A stretch of DNA of 64,000 bases from Bog-756 sp963699105. Lineage in GTDB: Bacteria > Actinomycetota > Acidimicrobiia > Acidimicrobiales > RAAP-2. The translations under genes were made by a program, and so were the position numbers. This document shows positions 47,305 through 58,856 of the stretch, piece by piece. The stretch is taken from positions 496,001 through 560,000 of the forward strand of contig CAVOTI010000005.1 of NCBI GenBank assembly GCA_963699105.1, read 5' to 3'. The notes under the pieces were generated by a model. That model worked only from the letters and a program-made list of their open reading frames with translations. It did no database searches and was not told where the DNA came from. The stretch's first letter is position 1, and each line of letters begins with the position of its first letter.

Positions 47305-47331
47305 GGGGTCAATTTTGGAGCGGTGTTGACA
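47305..47331 (-). repeat. IS21-like right terminal repeat
   Basis: Outer 27-bp terminal repeat ending in TTGACA; an inner copy lies at 47280-47300. The last six bases form a perfect outward-facing -35 hexamer. Confidence 0.88.
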
Positions 47332-47336
47332 CCCGC
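47332..47336. repeat. IS21-like element right target duplication (CCCGC)
   Basis: Direct copy of the five bases at 45142-45146. Confidence 0.85.
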
Positions 47337-47529
47337 AGTTTGTCAGGACTCCGTGCTTCCCGACGACCGACGGCCGTGGCTGCCGTCGATGTGGGCCACT
47401 GACGGAAGGGCTCAGTCGGGATCCGGCCGGTGGCTGGCGGGGCCAGACCGAGCTCGATCATAAGTGCCGCTCTCCCGGATCATCGAGCAGCCCGACGAAA
47501 GACCGCCGGCCGCCTGGGGACCGGGCTGG

Positions 47530-47823
47530 TTACTGGCTGTCTCCCTGGCGCCGCTCGGCTTCCCGCATCTCGAAGATGTCCCGAGCCGAACGATTGACCT
47601 CCAGCTTCCGCTTGCGCTCCGCCATCTCCCAGGCCAACGTGGCCGTCAGAGCGGTGTCTTCCGGGCGGGACATCCGGGTCTGGGATTCCAGCTGCTCGTC
47701 GGAGAGTGCGGCGTCCCATGCCAGGGCCCAGGCGTCGCTCCAGGCATTGAACAACCTGGCGTTCTCTTCGACAGAAGAGTCTCCCTGGTTATCGGTGAAG
47801 GTCGGTGGGAACTGACCGGTCAT
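47530..47823 (-). CDS. small conserved-looking protein of unknown function
   Basis: A 97-residue highly charged helical protein: TDNQGDSSVEENARLFNAWS, DAWALAWDAALSDEQLESQT, ALTATLAWEMAERKRKLEVN and a polar end. The composition (many Trp, Ala, Glu, Arg) is coherent and differs from shadow frames, which are Arg/Pro-rich here. ATG 47823 follows AGAGGTG. No family recognised. Confidence 0.6.
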   Translation of the reverse strand: MTGQFPPTFTDNQGDSSVEENARLFNAWSDAWALAWDAALSDEQLESQTRMSRPEDTALTATLAWEMAERKRKLEVNRSARDIFEMREAERRQGDSQ

Positions 47824-48109
47824 GGGGGCACCTCTGCATCCGGGATCAGGTGTTCTGGCCATGTATCGGCACGTTTCCGGCCTGCCTTTTGGACTTTTTT
47901 GGCCGCAAGGAGGCCACTCGTCCTCCCGTGCGGCGACGGAGCTCTCAGGCGATTCTCAGCTCGCCCCGCTCACTTGACCGCCGTAGGGTCCGTCGAACGA
48001 AGTTCCGCCGCTTCGCTCCGTACCCGGCCCTGCCTCCTCCCAGCCCCGACGAGAGCCCGGTCCGGAGTGCGCTGGAGCGCCTCATAGGCCCATCGGGCGG
48101 GGCAGGGAT

Positions 48110-48484
48110 CTACCTGAGTACGTGGGCCGCCACCGGCGAACCGGGTTGTCCCCGAACGATCACGGGGTACTGGCCGGCATCGAAGGCCGCCACGAACTGC
48201 CGCACAGGCTTGGGCAGTTGGACCAGCAACCGACCTGCCGGCCGGAACTCAGGCGGGGCCGCCACGCTGATCTGGAGGGCACAGTGTCCGACCGCCACCG
48301 AACGAATACGGGGATCCGATCCCATCAGCGCGTGTACGTACACCGCCACCGCGCAACTCCGATTGTTCTGGCGGACTCCGTTCACCCCAGCCGTCCGGAG
48401 TGACTCGGCCACCTCGTCGGCGCTGTCCCCCAGGTCGGCGAGAAGGGTGCCGGTCTGCTTTTTGAGTTGGCGGATGTAGCTCAT
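48110..48484 (-). CDS. conserved protein of unknown function
   Basis: A 124-residue protein starting MSYIRQLKKQTGTLLADLGD, then SADEVAESLRTAGVNGVRQN, SCAVAVYVHALMGSDPRIRS and a strand-rich end (CALQISVAAPPEFRPAGRLL). I recognise a recurring actinobacterial pattern (N-G-V-R-x-N-x-R-S-C-x-V-A-V-Y) without known role. ATG 48484 is well supported by GGAGG. The 286-base stretch before it on the map (47824-48109) has no recognisable feature. Confidence 0.7.
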   Translation of the reverse strand: MSYIRQLKKQTGTLLADLGDSADEVAESLRTAGVNGVRQNNRSCAVAVYVHALMGSDPRIRSVAVGHCALQISVAAPPEFRPAGRLLVQLPKPVRQFVAAFDAGQYPVIVRGQPGSPVAAHVLR

Positions 48485-48678
48485 CGGACCTCCTCGGACC
48501 CTGGCTTCATCGTAACAATCCCGATCGGACATCGATCGGCCCGGCCCACCGGGGCGGAAGCAACCCGGGCGGCGTTGGAGCCGACCAGGGACCCGGATCC
48601 GGCCGGTTCTCGCCGACACCCCTCCTCAGCAGGATGTCTGATGTCGGGTCCGGCTGCCGGGTCCCGGCACCATCCGGA

Positions 48679-49167
48679 CTACGAGCGCTCGCCGGCCTGG
48701 GCCGACGTGGTGAGCAACGCATCGAGACGGGCCAGAGTCAACTCCATGTCCCTGCGGGTCTTACCCGACCAGATGTCTCCGAGCTTCAACAAGACCCGCT
48801 GGTGGTCGTGGGTGATGTCCCAGCTCTCCCGCACCAGTGTGGTGTCGTCGCCCGGATCGAGCTGGTAGCGCCAGATCCGGCCGGCCACGTAGCGTTCGAG
48901 CTTGCCCTTGGGCCCTGTCTGCCAGGCGATCAGCCGATTCTCCTCGAACTCGACCACGGTGCTGACCGTCGAGTAGTGCACTCCCATCTTCATGGACATG
49001 CCGAACGTCGTCCCCAGGGTGAGCCGCGACCCGCCTGCCTCCTTTGCTCCCTGGAGCATCCCGGAGCCGTCGATCAGCGAGTGCCTCGACGGATCGGCCA
49101 ACACATCGAAGATGGCCTCGGGAGAGGCCCGGATCAACCGTTCGACTGTCAGCACAAAGCCATCCAT
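48679..49167 (-). CDS. SRPBCC (polyketide cyclase/dehydrase) family protein
   Basis: A 162-residue helix-grip protein: VERLIRASPEAIFDVLADPS, RHSLIDGSGMLQGAKEAGG, LGTTFGMSMKMGVHYSTVST, VEFEENRLIAWQTGPKGKLE, RYQLDPGDDTTLVRESWDIT and a long C-terminal helix. The P-x-x-I-F-D-V-L-A-D-P-x-x-H-x-x-x-D-G-S-G pattern is typical of the actinobacterial START-like group that binds hydrophobic ligands. ATG 49167 is preferred over the ATG two codons upstream because AGGAG then has normal spacing. It is 123 bases from tRNA-Asn. Confidence 0.83.
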   Translation of the reverse strand: MDGFVLTVERLIRASPEAIFDVLADPSRHSLIDGSGMLQGAKEAGGSRLTLGTTFGMSMKMGVHYSTVSTVVEFEENRLIAWQTGPKGKLERYVAGRIWRYQLDPGDDTTLVRESWDITHDHQRVLLKLGDIWSGKTRRDMELTLARLDALLTTSAQAGERS

Positions 49168-49290
49168 GGTCATGCTCCTGCGCCTGTCATCGATCCCCTG
49201 GAAGGCGCCACTCGGCCGGGAAGAGCGATCCATCGGATCCCCCGGTCACCCTACCGCTGCCCGGTCGGCGTGGTGATGTCCACGCTCTTG

Positions 49291-49363
49291 CTCCGGGGGA
49301 GAGACTCGAACTCTCAACCTAGCGGTTAACAGCCGCTCGCTCTGCCGATTGAGCTACCCCGGA
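49291..49363 (-). tRNA. tRNA-Asn(GTT)
   Basis: Minus strand sequence begins TCCGGGGTAGCTCAATCGG and folds into a complete cloverleaf. The anticodon loop CTGTTAA sits between GCGG and CCGC and gives anticodon GTT. The T-loop is GTTCGAGTC and the acceptor stem TCCGGGG/CCCCGGA is perfect. No CCA is encoded. Confidence 0.96.
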
Positions 49364-49476
49364 AGGGCCCACCGAGGAGGGGTTGTCCACCTCAACGTGC
49401 CTGTGGACACTAGCCGGTACGCACCGGGCCGACGGGCGGATATGCACGAACCCCGCACCGGGGGCACAATGGGCGG

Positions 49477-49848
49477 GTGAACCTCCGCGCCGGCACCGTC
49501 ATCGCCTTCGGCATCGGGTACGTATTGGGAGCCCGAGCCGGTCGCCAGCGCTACCTGCAACTGGTCCGGGTGGCCGGCCAGGTCGGTCGGTCCCGTCCCG
49601 TGTCGGGGACCACGGGCCTCATAGCCGACAAATCCAAGGCGGCGGCCACGCTGGGGGTCGAACGCTTGAAGGACACCATCGGAGTCCGCCTCGGATGGCG
49701 TGACGGGGACGAGGCGGCCGACGCCATCCGCCTCGACCTGGCGGAGGACCTGGCGCTCGCCATCAACAGTCGCCGTCACCTGCCGACCCGCCGGGTGAAC
49801 CGTCTGGCGATGCCGACCGACGGTTCGTCTCAGGCCTCGTCGAGGTAG
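49477..49848 (+). CDS. membrane-anchored YtxH-like small protein
   Basis: A 123-residue protein with an N-terminal hydrophobic Gly-rich segment (VNLRAGTVIAFGIGYVLGAR, then AGRQRYLQL), the pattern F-G-x-G-Y-V-L-G-x-R-A-G-R-x-R-Y that recurs in actinobacterial proteins next to sigA. The rest is helical and polar. GTG start at 49477. Its end overlaps the end of rpoD by 19 bases (convergent). Function unknown. Confidence 0.72.
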   Translation: MNLRAGTVIAFGIGYVLGARAGRQRYLQLVRVAGQVGRSRPVSGTTGLIADKSKAAATLGVERLKDTIGVRLGWRDGDEAADAIRLDLAEDLALAINSRRHLPTRRVNRLAMPTDGSSQASSR

Positions 49849-51350
49849 TCCCTCAACAGCTGGGCCGATTCGGGACGGCGCAGCTTGGCCAGCGTCTTCG
49901 CCTCGATCTGCCTGATTCGCTCCCTGGTCACCCCGAACGCCTTGCCCACCTCCTCCAGCGTCCGGATCTTGCCGTCGTCCAACCCGAACCGCAGTCGAAC
50001 CACGTCCTGCTCACGGGGTGAGAGATGGCCGAGCGCCTCCCGCACTGCGTCGTCGAGCATCATCCGGGCCGCGGCATCGTCGGGCACGATGGCCTCGCGG
50101 TCCTCGATCAGATCCGACAGACTGAAGTCGTCCTCGTCGCCCATGGGCTGCTCGAGGGAGACGGTGTCCTGATTGATCCGCTGGATCTCGCGCACCCGCT
50201 CGATGGTGAAGTCCACCCGTCCCGCCACTTCTTCGGCGCTGGGCTCGCGCCCGAGCTCTTGGAGGAGCTGGCGCTGGGCCCACACCACCTTGTTGATGGT
50301 CTCGACCATGTGGACGGGAATGCGAATGGTACGAGCCTGATCAGCGATGGCCCGGGTGATGGCCTGACGGATCCACCAGGTGGCGTAGGTGGAGAACTTG
50401 AACCCCTTGGTGTGGTCGAACTTCTCGACCGCCCGCATGAGCCCGAGGTTGCCCTCCTGGATGAGGTCGAGGAAGGCGAGCCCCCGATTGCGGTAGCGCT
50501 TGGCTATGGAGACGACCAGTCGGAGGTTGGCTTCGATCAGGGCCTCTTTGGCGCCCTGGCCTCGTCGGACCAGCATCCGATCGGCCGAGCGCTCGGGGTA
50601 GGCCTCGCCCACGGCGCCGTCGAAGGATGCGAGACGCGCCGCCGCCTCGTTACCGGCCACGATCCGCTCGGCCAGCTCCACCTCGAGTGAGGCGTCGAGC
50701 AGCTTGACCTTGCCGATCTCCTTCAGGTACATGTGAACCGGATCGGCGGCCGATCCCCGGAACACGTCGCCTTCCGAGTATCCATCGCCCGAGGATGAGC
50801 GACGGGCCGCCCGTTCGCGCTTGGCCGGTGGGCGCCGCGGCCCTCCACTGTCCGGTCGGATGCCGCCCCGGGCCAAGTCGGCAGGCTCCAATGTCACGAT
50901 GCGGGCGGTCGGGGCCTGGTCGGCGGCCGGCACGCCGGGGTCGACCTGATCGACGTCCGGAGGCGCCTGGCCCAACTGGGCGGTGAGATCGTCGACGGCC
51001 GATTTGGGTAGGGGCACCACCGTGCTCTCCCCGGCGTCGTAGGTGAACTCGATGCCGGCGGCTCGAATCCGGTGGACCACCTCGGTGATGAGATCGGCGT
51101 CGAGCTCCACCGACCGCAGGACCGTCACCACGTCGTCCTGGGTGAGGCCGCCGAGGGCACGCCCCTTGCGGATCAGCGCCTCGAACTGGGCATCGGGAAG
51201 CCCGCCCACCCCACCGACCGCGCCACCCGCTCCGACCCTGCCGACCGCTCCGGTCGCCTCGGGGGTCGACGCCACCGGTGGCGGCCCGGTCGGGCCTACC
51301 ACCCGTTCTTCCGCCACCGACACGACACCAGAGTCCTGTTCGGAGATCAT
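49830..51350 (-). CDS. rpoD: principal RNA polymerase sigma factor (SigA/RpoD)
   Basis: A 506-residue sigma-70. Region 1.1-like N-terminus is long and Pro/Gly-rich. Region 2 is present with RLVVSIAKRYRNRGLAFLDL, IQEGNLGLMRAVEKFDHTKG, FKFSTYATWWIRQAITRAIA; region 3 starts IRIPVHMVETINKV; region 4 with LEEVGKAFGVTRERIRQIEA is the -35-binding helix-turn-helix. It directs the housekeeping promoters. ATG at 51350 overlaps the stop of dnaG as ATGA, so the two form the classical macromolecular-synthesis pair, without rpsU upstream. Confidence 0.97.
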   Translation of the reverse strand: MISEQDSGVVSVAEERVVGPTGPPPVASTPEATGAVGRVGAGGAVGGVGGLPDAQFEALIRKGRALGGLTQDDVVTVLRSVELDADLITEVVHRIRAAGIEFTYDAGESTVVPLPKSAVDDLTAQLGQAPPDVDQVDPGVPAADQAPTARIVTLEPADLARGGIRPDSGGPRRPPAKRERAARRSSSGDGYSEGDVFRGSAADPVHMYLKEIGKVKLLDASLEVELAERIVAGNEAAARLASFDGAVGEAYPERSADRMLVRRGQGAKEALIEANLRLVVSIAKRYRNRGLAFLDLIQEGNLGLMRAVEKFDHTKGFKFSTYATWWIRQAITRAIADQARTIRIPVHMVETINKVVWAQRQLLQELGREPSAEEVAGRVDFTIERVREIQRINQDTVSLEQPMGDEDDFSLSDLIEDREAIVPDDAAARMMLDDAVREALGHLSPREQDVVRLRFGLDDGKIRTLEEVGKAFGVTRERIRQIEAKTLAKLRRPESAQLLRDYLDEA

Positions 51351-53278
51351 GATCCCTTTCCGGAACTCTCTGCCGTCGACCTCACCACGAGCCAGGCTAC
51401 CAACCTGGCCGTGGTCGTGGCCGAGGCACCCGGAATGTCCAGCTCCTGCAGCCAGCGCGCAACCTCCACCGCCTCGATCATCGCCTTGGGCGAGGTGCGG
51501 GCCTCGGCCGTGAGATTGGTCAACTCGCGCCGGGACGCGTCCCGCACCAGCTGGAGCACCACCTCGTCCGGTTCACCGGTCGGCTCCTCCACCGTCAGCC
51601 GCATCAGGAGCGCCCTGACCTCCGGAGTTGCCGCATCGATGGCCTGGTGGAGATCGTCGGCATCGACCAGGGCCTGATAGGCCGATCGCTGGAGGCCGTC
51701 ACGAAACAGCGCAGGCTCGAGGCGCTGGCCCACGTCGTCGGGGCGGTGGATGGCCAACCGCAGCGCCTCCAGACCGGGGCGGAACTCACGCACCGGTCGA
51801 CCCCGGCCGCCGGCCGGCGATCGGTGGGGGCCCGGCCCGTGGTCCGGGGAGCCACCGTCGGTCCAGTCGGGCTCCCACCCGTCGTCGGGCTCGCGGACCC
51901 ACTGCTCGCCCGGATCGCCCGGATCGACCGGAGCGGACGGCTCGCTGCGCCGCGGCCGCCCTCGGCCGGACCCCCTGGGGGAGGCAGGGCGCGGGCCCTC
52001 CTTGCGCAACTGCTCGAGGCGGTCACGGAGCAGCAGTGGTTCGAGCCGGCACCGTTCCGCCACCTGCATGACGTACTGGTCACGCACCAGGTTGTCCGGA
52101 TGTTCGGCTACCGCGGCCAGGGCGGTGTCGGCCGCCTTGGCCCGGCCCTCGGGAGTGGCGAGCTCGGCGCCGTCGAGTATCCGCTCCACCCGGAACTGCA
52201 GGAACGGCTTCGCCCCTTCGATGGCGGCCCGTAGACCCTGGGGATCGGTGCGGGCCAGTTCGCCGGGGTCGGAACCGGCGGGCAGGGCGGCCACCGCCAC
52301 GTTGATCTCCAACCGGCGCTCCCATTCGTAGAACCGGCCGGCGGCGGACTGGCCGGCCAGGTCGGCGTCGAAGGCCAGCACCACCCGGGAGGCGAAGCCC
52401 CGGAGCAGCTTCACGTGCTCCTCGGCCAGCGCCGTCCCACAGGTGGCCACCGCCCGCTCCACGCCGGCACCGAAGAGCCCGATGACGTCGGTGTACCCCT
52501 CGCACACCACCACCTCGTCGCACTTGATGATGTCCTGCTTGGCCCAGTTGAGGGCATAGAGGGTCCGTCGCTTGGAGTAGATCGGGGTCTCGGTCGAGTT
52601 CTTGTACTTGGCCGGGTCGTCGCTGCCGGGAAGGACCCTGCCCCCGAGGGCGACAGGGTGGCCGGAGGGATCACAGATGGGGAAGAGGACGCGGGACCGG
52701 AAGGCGTCCTGGAGCCGTCCCCGGCGATTCAGGAACCCGAGACCGGCCCCCACGGCGACCTCCTCGTTGAGGCCGAGGCCCTTGCACAGCTCGTCCCAGC
52801 CGTCGGGGGCCCACCCCAGACGGAACCGCCGCACCACGTCCCCGTCGTAGCCCCGGCTGCGGAGGTAGTCCCGGGCCTGTCCGGCGTCAGCACCCACCAG
52901 CAGTCGCTGGTGGTACCACTCGGCAGCCCGCTCCATGGTGTCGAAGAAGACCTTGCGGCGCTGGCTGTCGCGCCCGGAGCCGGCGTCCTCGCGGATGGTG
53001 ATCCCCGACTTGTCGGCCAGGCGGCGCACGGCGTCGACGAAATCGAGGTGCTCGATCTCCCGGACGAAGGTGATGGCGTCGCCCTTGGCCTGGCATCCGA
53101 AGCAGTAGTAGAAGCCCTCCTCGGCGTTGACGCTGAACGAGGGGGTCTTCTCGCCGTGGAACGGGCACAGGCCGACCCAGCGCCGACCCTGCCGCTTGAG
53201 CGCGGCGTGCTCGCCGATGAGAGCGACGATGTCGGTGGCCGCCCGGACCCTGGCGACGTCCTCGTCGGGGATGCCCAT
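51347..53278 (-). CDS. dnaG: DNA primase
   Basis: A 643-residue primase. The CHC2 zinc-binding domain is CPFHGEKTPSFSVNAEEGFY with FGCQAKGDAITFV; the catalytic Toprim domain shows VVVCEGYTDVIGLFGAG and VVLAFDADLAGQSAAG (D-x-D). The C-terminal helicase-binding part is separated by a Pro/Arg/Gly-rich linker (about residues 430-500). It makes RNA primers at the replication fork. ATG 53278 is used because the family starts there (IPDEDVARVRAATDIVALIG). It overlaps rpoD by 4 bases. Confidence 0.97.
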   Translation of the reverse strand: MGIPDEDVARVRAATDIVALIGEHAALKRQGRRWVGLCPFHGEKTPSFSVNAEEGFYYCFGCQAKGDAITFVREIEHLDFVDAVRRLADKSGITIREDAGSGRDSQRRKVFFDTMERAAEWYHQRLLVGADAGQARDYLRSRGYDGDVVRRFRLGWAPDGWDELCKGLGLNEEVAVGAGLGFLNRRGRLQDAFRSRVLFPICDPSGHPVALGGRVLPGSDDPAKYKNSTETPIYSKRRTLYALNWAKQDIIKCDEVVVCEGYTDVIGLFGAGVERAVATCGTALAEEHVKLLRGFASRVVLAFDADLAGQSAAGRFYEWERRLEINVAVAALPAGSDPGELARTDPQGLRAAIEGAKPFLQFRVERILDGAELATPEGRAKAADTALAAVAEHPDNLVRDQYVMQVAERCRLEPLLLRDRLEQLRKEGPRPASPRGSGRGRPRRSEPSAPVDPGDPGEQWVREPDDGWEPDWTDGGSPDHGPGPHRSPAGGRGRPVREFRPGLEALRLAIHRPDDVGQRLEPALFRDGLQRSAYQALVDADDLHQAIDAATPEVRALLMRLTVEEPTGEPDEVVLQLVRDASRRELTNLTAEARTSPKAMIEAVEVARWLQELDIPGASATTTARLVAWLVVRSTAESSGKGS

Positions 53279-53432
53279 AGGTGACGACGGTACCGCGTGG
53301 CCCACCGGATCCGTTCAGCAGTCCGGTGGGCGGCCCCGGCTACCCGGCGGCCCGGCGGCCTGGCGGCCCCGGCGACCCCCCGCCGTCACCAGGCCGGACC
53401 GCAGATCCAGACCGGGACCGGCCCCTGTCTAC

Positions 53433-56189
<2,757 letters not shown>

Positions 56190-56354
56190 GGGGCGGGGAC
56201 TCCTGGGATGGCTCGATGTGCACTTGCAGATGGCGCCGGCGTTGCCAGCGGAGACGACCGATCAACCCTACCTGCCCGGCGCCCCGCCCCTACGCCCGAC
56301 CCGGGGCCCGCACCGACGGTGCCGGCGGGCGGCGCCGACCGCGGACGGCTCCGC

Positions 56355-57686
56355 TCAGGCCGAGTCCATCCTCCGGCGCACCTCGGCCACCAGGCCGTCG
56401 ACGGGTACCCGGACCTGGTCGGTGGTGTCTCGATCCCGCACGGTGACGGCCCGGTCCTCCAGCGAGTCGAAGTCGACGGTGACGCACCAGGGGGTGCCCA
56501 CCTCGTCCTGGCGGCGGTAGCGCTTGCCGATGGACTGGGTGACGTCGTAGTCGCACATGAAGTGGGGCTGGAGGGACGCCAGCACCTCCCGGGCCAGCGG
56601 CTCGATGGTCTCCTTCTTCGACAGGGGGAGCACCGCCACCTGGTAGGGGGCGAGCCGGGGATGCAGGCGCAGCACGGTGCGAGCCTCCCCGCCGATCTCG
56701 TCCTCGTGGTAGGCGGACAACAAGAAGGCCATCATCGTACGGGTGGCGCCGGCCGCCGGCTCGATGACGTAGGGCACGTACCGCTCGTTGGCCGCCTGGT
56801 CGAAGTACTCGAGCCGCTCCCCCGAGGCGGCGGCGTGGGCCCGCAGGTCGAAGTCGGTCCGGTTGGCGATGCCCTCGAGTTCGTCCCACCCCCAGGGGAA
56901 GAGGTACTCCACGTCGGCGGTGGCCGCCGAGTAGTGGGACAGCTCGTCGGCGTCGTGGTGGCGAAGCCGGAGCTCCTCGGCGGGGATGCCCAGCCCGACG
57001 TACCAGGCGAAGCGCTCGTCCGACCAGTACTGGAACCACCGGTCGGCCTCGGCCGGCGGCACGAAGTACTCCATCTCCATCTGCTCGAACTCACGGGTGC
57101 GGAAGACGAAGTTCTGCGGCGTGATCTCGTTCCGGAAGGACTTGCCCACCTGGGCGATGCCGAACGGGGGCTTCTTGCGGGTGGTCTGGAGCACGTTGGC
57201 GAAGTTGATGAACATCCCCTGGGCCGTCTCCGGTCGCAGGTAGGCCACCGCCCCCTCGTCCTCCAGCGGACCGGCGTGGGTCTTGAACATCAGGTTGAAG
57301 GCACGGGCCGGCGTGAACTCGGTGGACCCGCAGTTGGGGCACACCCCCTCGATCTTGTCCTGGCGCCACCGCTGATGGCAGTTCATGCAGTCGACCAGGG
57401 GGTCGGTGAAGTTGGAGAGGTGGCCGGACGCCTCCCACACCGCCGGCGGGGACAGGATGGCGGCGTCGAGGCCGACCACGTCGTCGCGGAGCTGGACCAT
57501 GGCCTTCCACCAGGCGTTCTTGACGTTGCGCAGAAGGTTGACCCCCAACGGCCCGTAGTCGTAGGTCGACCGGAAGCCGCCGTAGATCTCCGCCGACTGG
57601 AAGATGAATCCTCGCCGCTTGCACAGGCCCACCACCTTCTCCATCAGGTCCGAAGGCGCGTCGGTGGAGATGTCGGGATCAGGCAC
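56355..57686 (-). CDS. glyS: glycine-tRNA ligase, single-chain (alpha2) type
   Basis: A 443-residue class II synthetase of the bacterial/eukaryal type. It opens MEKVVGLCKRRGFIFQSAEI, YGGFRSTYDYGPLGVNLLRN. The zinc-binding Cys pairs are MNCHQRWRQDKI and CPNCGSTEFTPARAFN. Motif 2 contains RNEITPQNFVFRTREFEQME, and motif 3 is YVPYVIEPAAGATRTMMAFL. The anticodon-binding domain is at the C-terminus (HPRLAPYQVAVLPLSKKE). It charges tRNA-Gly. ATG at 57686. Confidence 0.97.
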   Translation of the reverse strand: MPDPDISTDAPSDLMEKVVGLCKRRGFIFQSAEIYGGFRSTYDYGPLGVNLLRNVKNAWWKAMVQLRDDVVGLDAAILSPPAVWEASGHLSNFTDPLVDCMNCHQRWRQDKIEGVCPNCGSTEFTPARAFNLMFKTHAGPLEDEGAVAYLRPETAQGMFINFANVLQTTRKKPPFGIAQVGKSFRNEITPQNFVFRTREFEQMEMEYFVPPAEADRWFQYWSDERFAWYVGLGIPAEELRLRHHDADELSHYSAATADVEYLFPWGWDELEGIANRTDFDLRAHAAASGERLEYFDQAANERYVPYVIEPAAGATRTMMAFLLSAYHEDEIGGEARTVLRLHPRLAPYQVAVLPLSKKETIEPLAREVLASLQPHFMCDYDVTQSIGKRYRRQDEVGTPWCVTVDFDSLEDRAVTVRDRDTTDQVRVPVDGLVAEVRRRMDSA

Positions 57687-57748
57687 AGAGAGGAATGGTA
57701 CCGGCTGGTTCTGCGCCCCCGGCCCGGCTCATGCGCCCCCGGCCCGGC

Positions 57749-58855
57749 TCACGGTCGGACCACCAGCCGTGACGTCACCTCGTTGGCCAGCAGCCTGCCC
57801 CGCACCGTGAGCACGGCCCGCCCACCCGTCCGGTGGACCAATCCCTCGAGGGCTTCGTCGTCGGGCAGTGCCTCGGCGGGAATTCCCGACGGGGTGCGCA
57901 GGCCGAGGACCAGGGACTCGAACCGCCGCTGGTCATGGCTGAGGACCTCCTCCCCGGCGGTGGCCGGGCGACCGTCGGCGATGGCGGCCACGTACCGGTC
58001 GGGGGTCCGGACGTTCCACCACCGGCGCCCGGCCCGGTGGGAGTGGGCCGCCGACCCGATGCCCCGGTAGTCGCCCTGGTCCCAGTAGAGGCCGTTGTGT
58101 CGGCACCGGTGCCCGGGCCGGGCCCAGTTGGAGATCTCCTCCCACTCGTACCCGGCCCCACCGAGGATCCGCTCGGTGGTCTGGTAGCGGTCGGCCTGCA
58201 CGTCGTCGTCGGGATGCCGCCGGGGATCTGCGGCCAGCGGCGTGCCCGGCTCGACGGTCAGGGCATAGGCGCTGATATGGGGCGGCGGGTCCTCCAGGCC
58301 GAGCACGGCACCGAGACTCTGCTCCCAGTCGTCGTCGGTCTCGCCGGCGCCCCCGATGATCAGGTCCATGTTCCACGACTCGAACCCGGCACCGGCCACC
58401 GCCGCCGCCGCCGACAGGGCCTGCCGGCTGCCGTGGCGCCGTCCCAGCCCGGTGAGCACGTGGGGCACCGTCGACTGCACACCGAGCGAGATGCGGGTCA
58501 CGCCGCCGGCCCGGTAGGTGGCGAAGAGCCGGGCGCTGACGTCTTCGGGGTTGCACTCCACCGTGACTTCGGCGCCGGCGGCCCGGGGCACGGCGTCGAG
58601 CAGCCGGACCAGCAGATCGGCCGGGAGACGGGACGGCGTGCCGCCTCCGAAGAACACCGAGGTGGCCGTGGGCATCCCCTCGACGTCCCGGGCCCGTTCG
58701 AGCTCCAGGATGCAGGCGTCCACGTAGCGCTCCATCAGGTGGTCGCGGTCGGTGAAGGTGGCAAAGGAGCAGTAGTCACAGCGGAACCGGCAGAAGGGCA
58801 CGTGCAGGTAGACGCCGAAGGGGGCCGGTCCGCTCACTGCGGCCACGGCGTCCAA
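57749..58855 (-). CDS. hemW: HemW-type radical SAM heme chaperone
   Basis: A 368-residue radical SAM protein. The [4Fe-4S] motif is CRFRCDYCSF (C-x3-C-x2-C) after GVYLHVPF; SVFFGGGTPSRLP and VTRISLGVQSTVPHVLTGLG are conserved blocks; a tail domain with GAVLTVRGRLLANEVTSRLV ends the protein. It lacks the extra features of true HemN and is better called HemW, which inserts heme into proteins. TTG start at 58855, one base after the recO stop; a GTG three codons later is an alternative. Confidence 0.93.
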   Translation of the reverse strand: MDAVAAVSGPAPFGVYLHVPFCRFRCDYCSFATFTDRDHLMERYVDACILELERARDVEGMPTATSVFFGGGTPSRLPADLLVRLLDAVPRAAGAEVTVECNPEDVSARLFATYRAGGVTRISLGVQSTVPHVLTGLGRRHGSRQALSAAAAVAGAGFESWNMDLIIGGAGETDDDWEQSLGAVLGLEDPPPHISAYALTVEPGTPLAADPRRHPDDDVQADRYQTTERILGGAGYEWEEISNWARPGHRCRHNGLYWDQGDYRGIGSAAHSHRAGRRWWNVRTPDRYVAAIADGRPATAGEEVLSHDQRRFESLVLGLRTPSGIPAEALPDDEALEGLVHRTGGRAVLTVRGRLLANEVTSRLVVRP

Positions 58856-58856
58856 C

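Larger units (their letters stand above)
45147..47331 (+). mobile_element. IS21-family insertion sequence
   Basis: A 2185-bp element containing istA and istB in the usual overlapping order. It starts TG and ends CA as IS21 elements do. Left end 45147-45173 (TGTCGCCACCGGCTGAATAC...) matches the inverted right end 47305-47331 (TGTCAACACCGCTCCAAAAT... when read inward) at 19 of 27 positions, and each end has a second inner copy (45178-45198; 47280-47300), the multiple-terminal-repeat arrangement of this family. A 5-bp direct repeat CCCGC flanks it. Both genes contain frame changes, so the copy may be inactive or mis-sequenced. Confidence 0.94.

Noticed and set aside
44980..47529. Integrative element or genomic island at the CAT tRNA
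   Set aside because: Only the IS21-like element is present; no integrase, no repeat of the tRNA 3' end and normal base composition on both sides.
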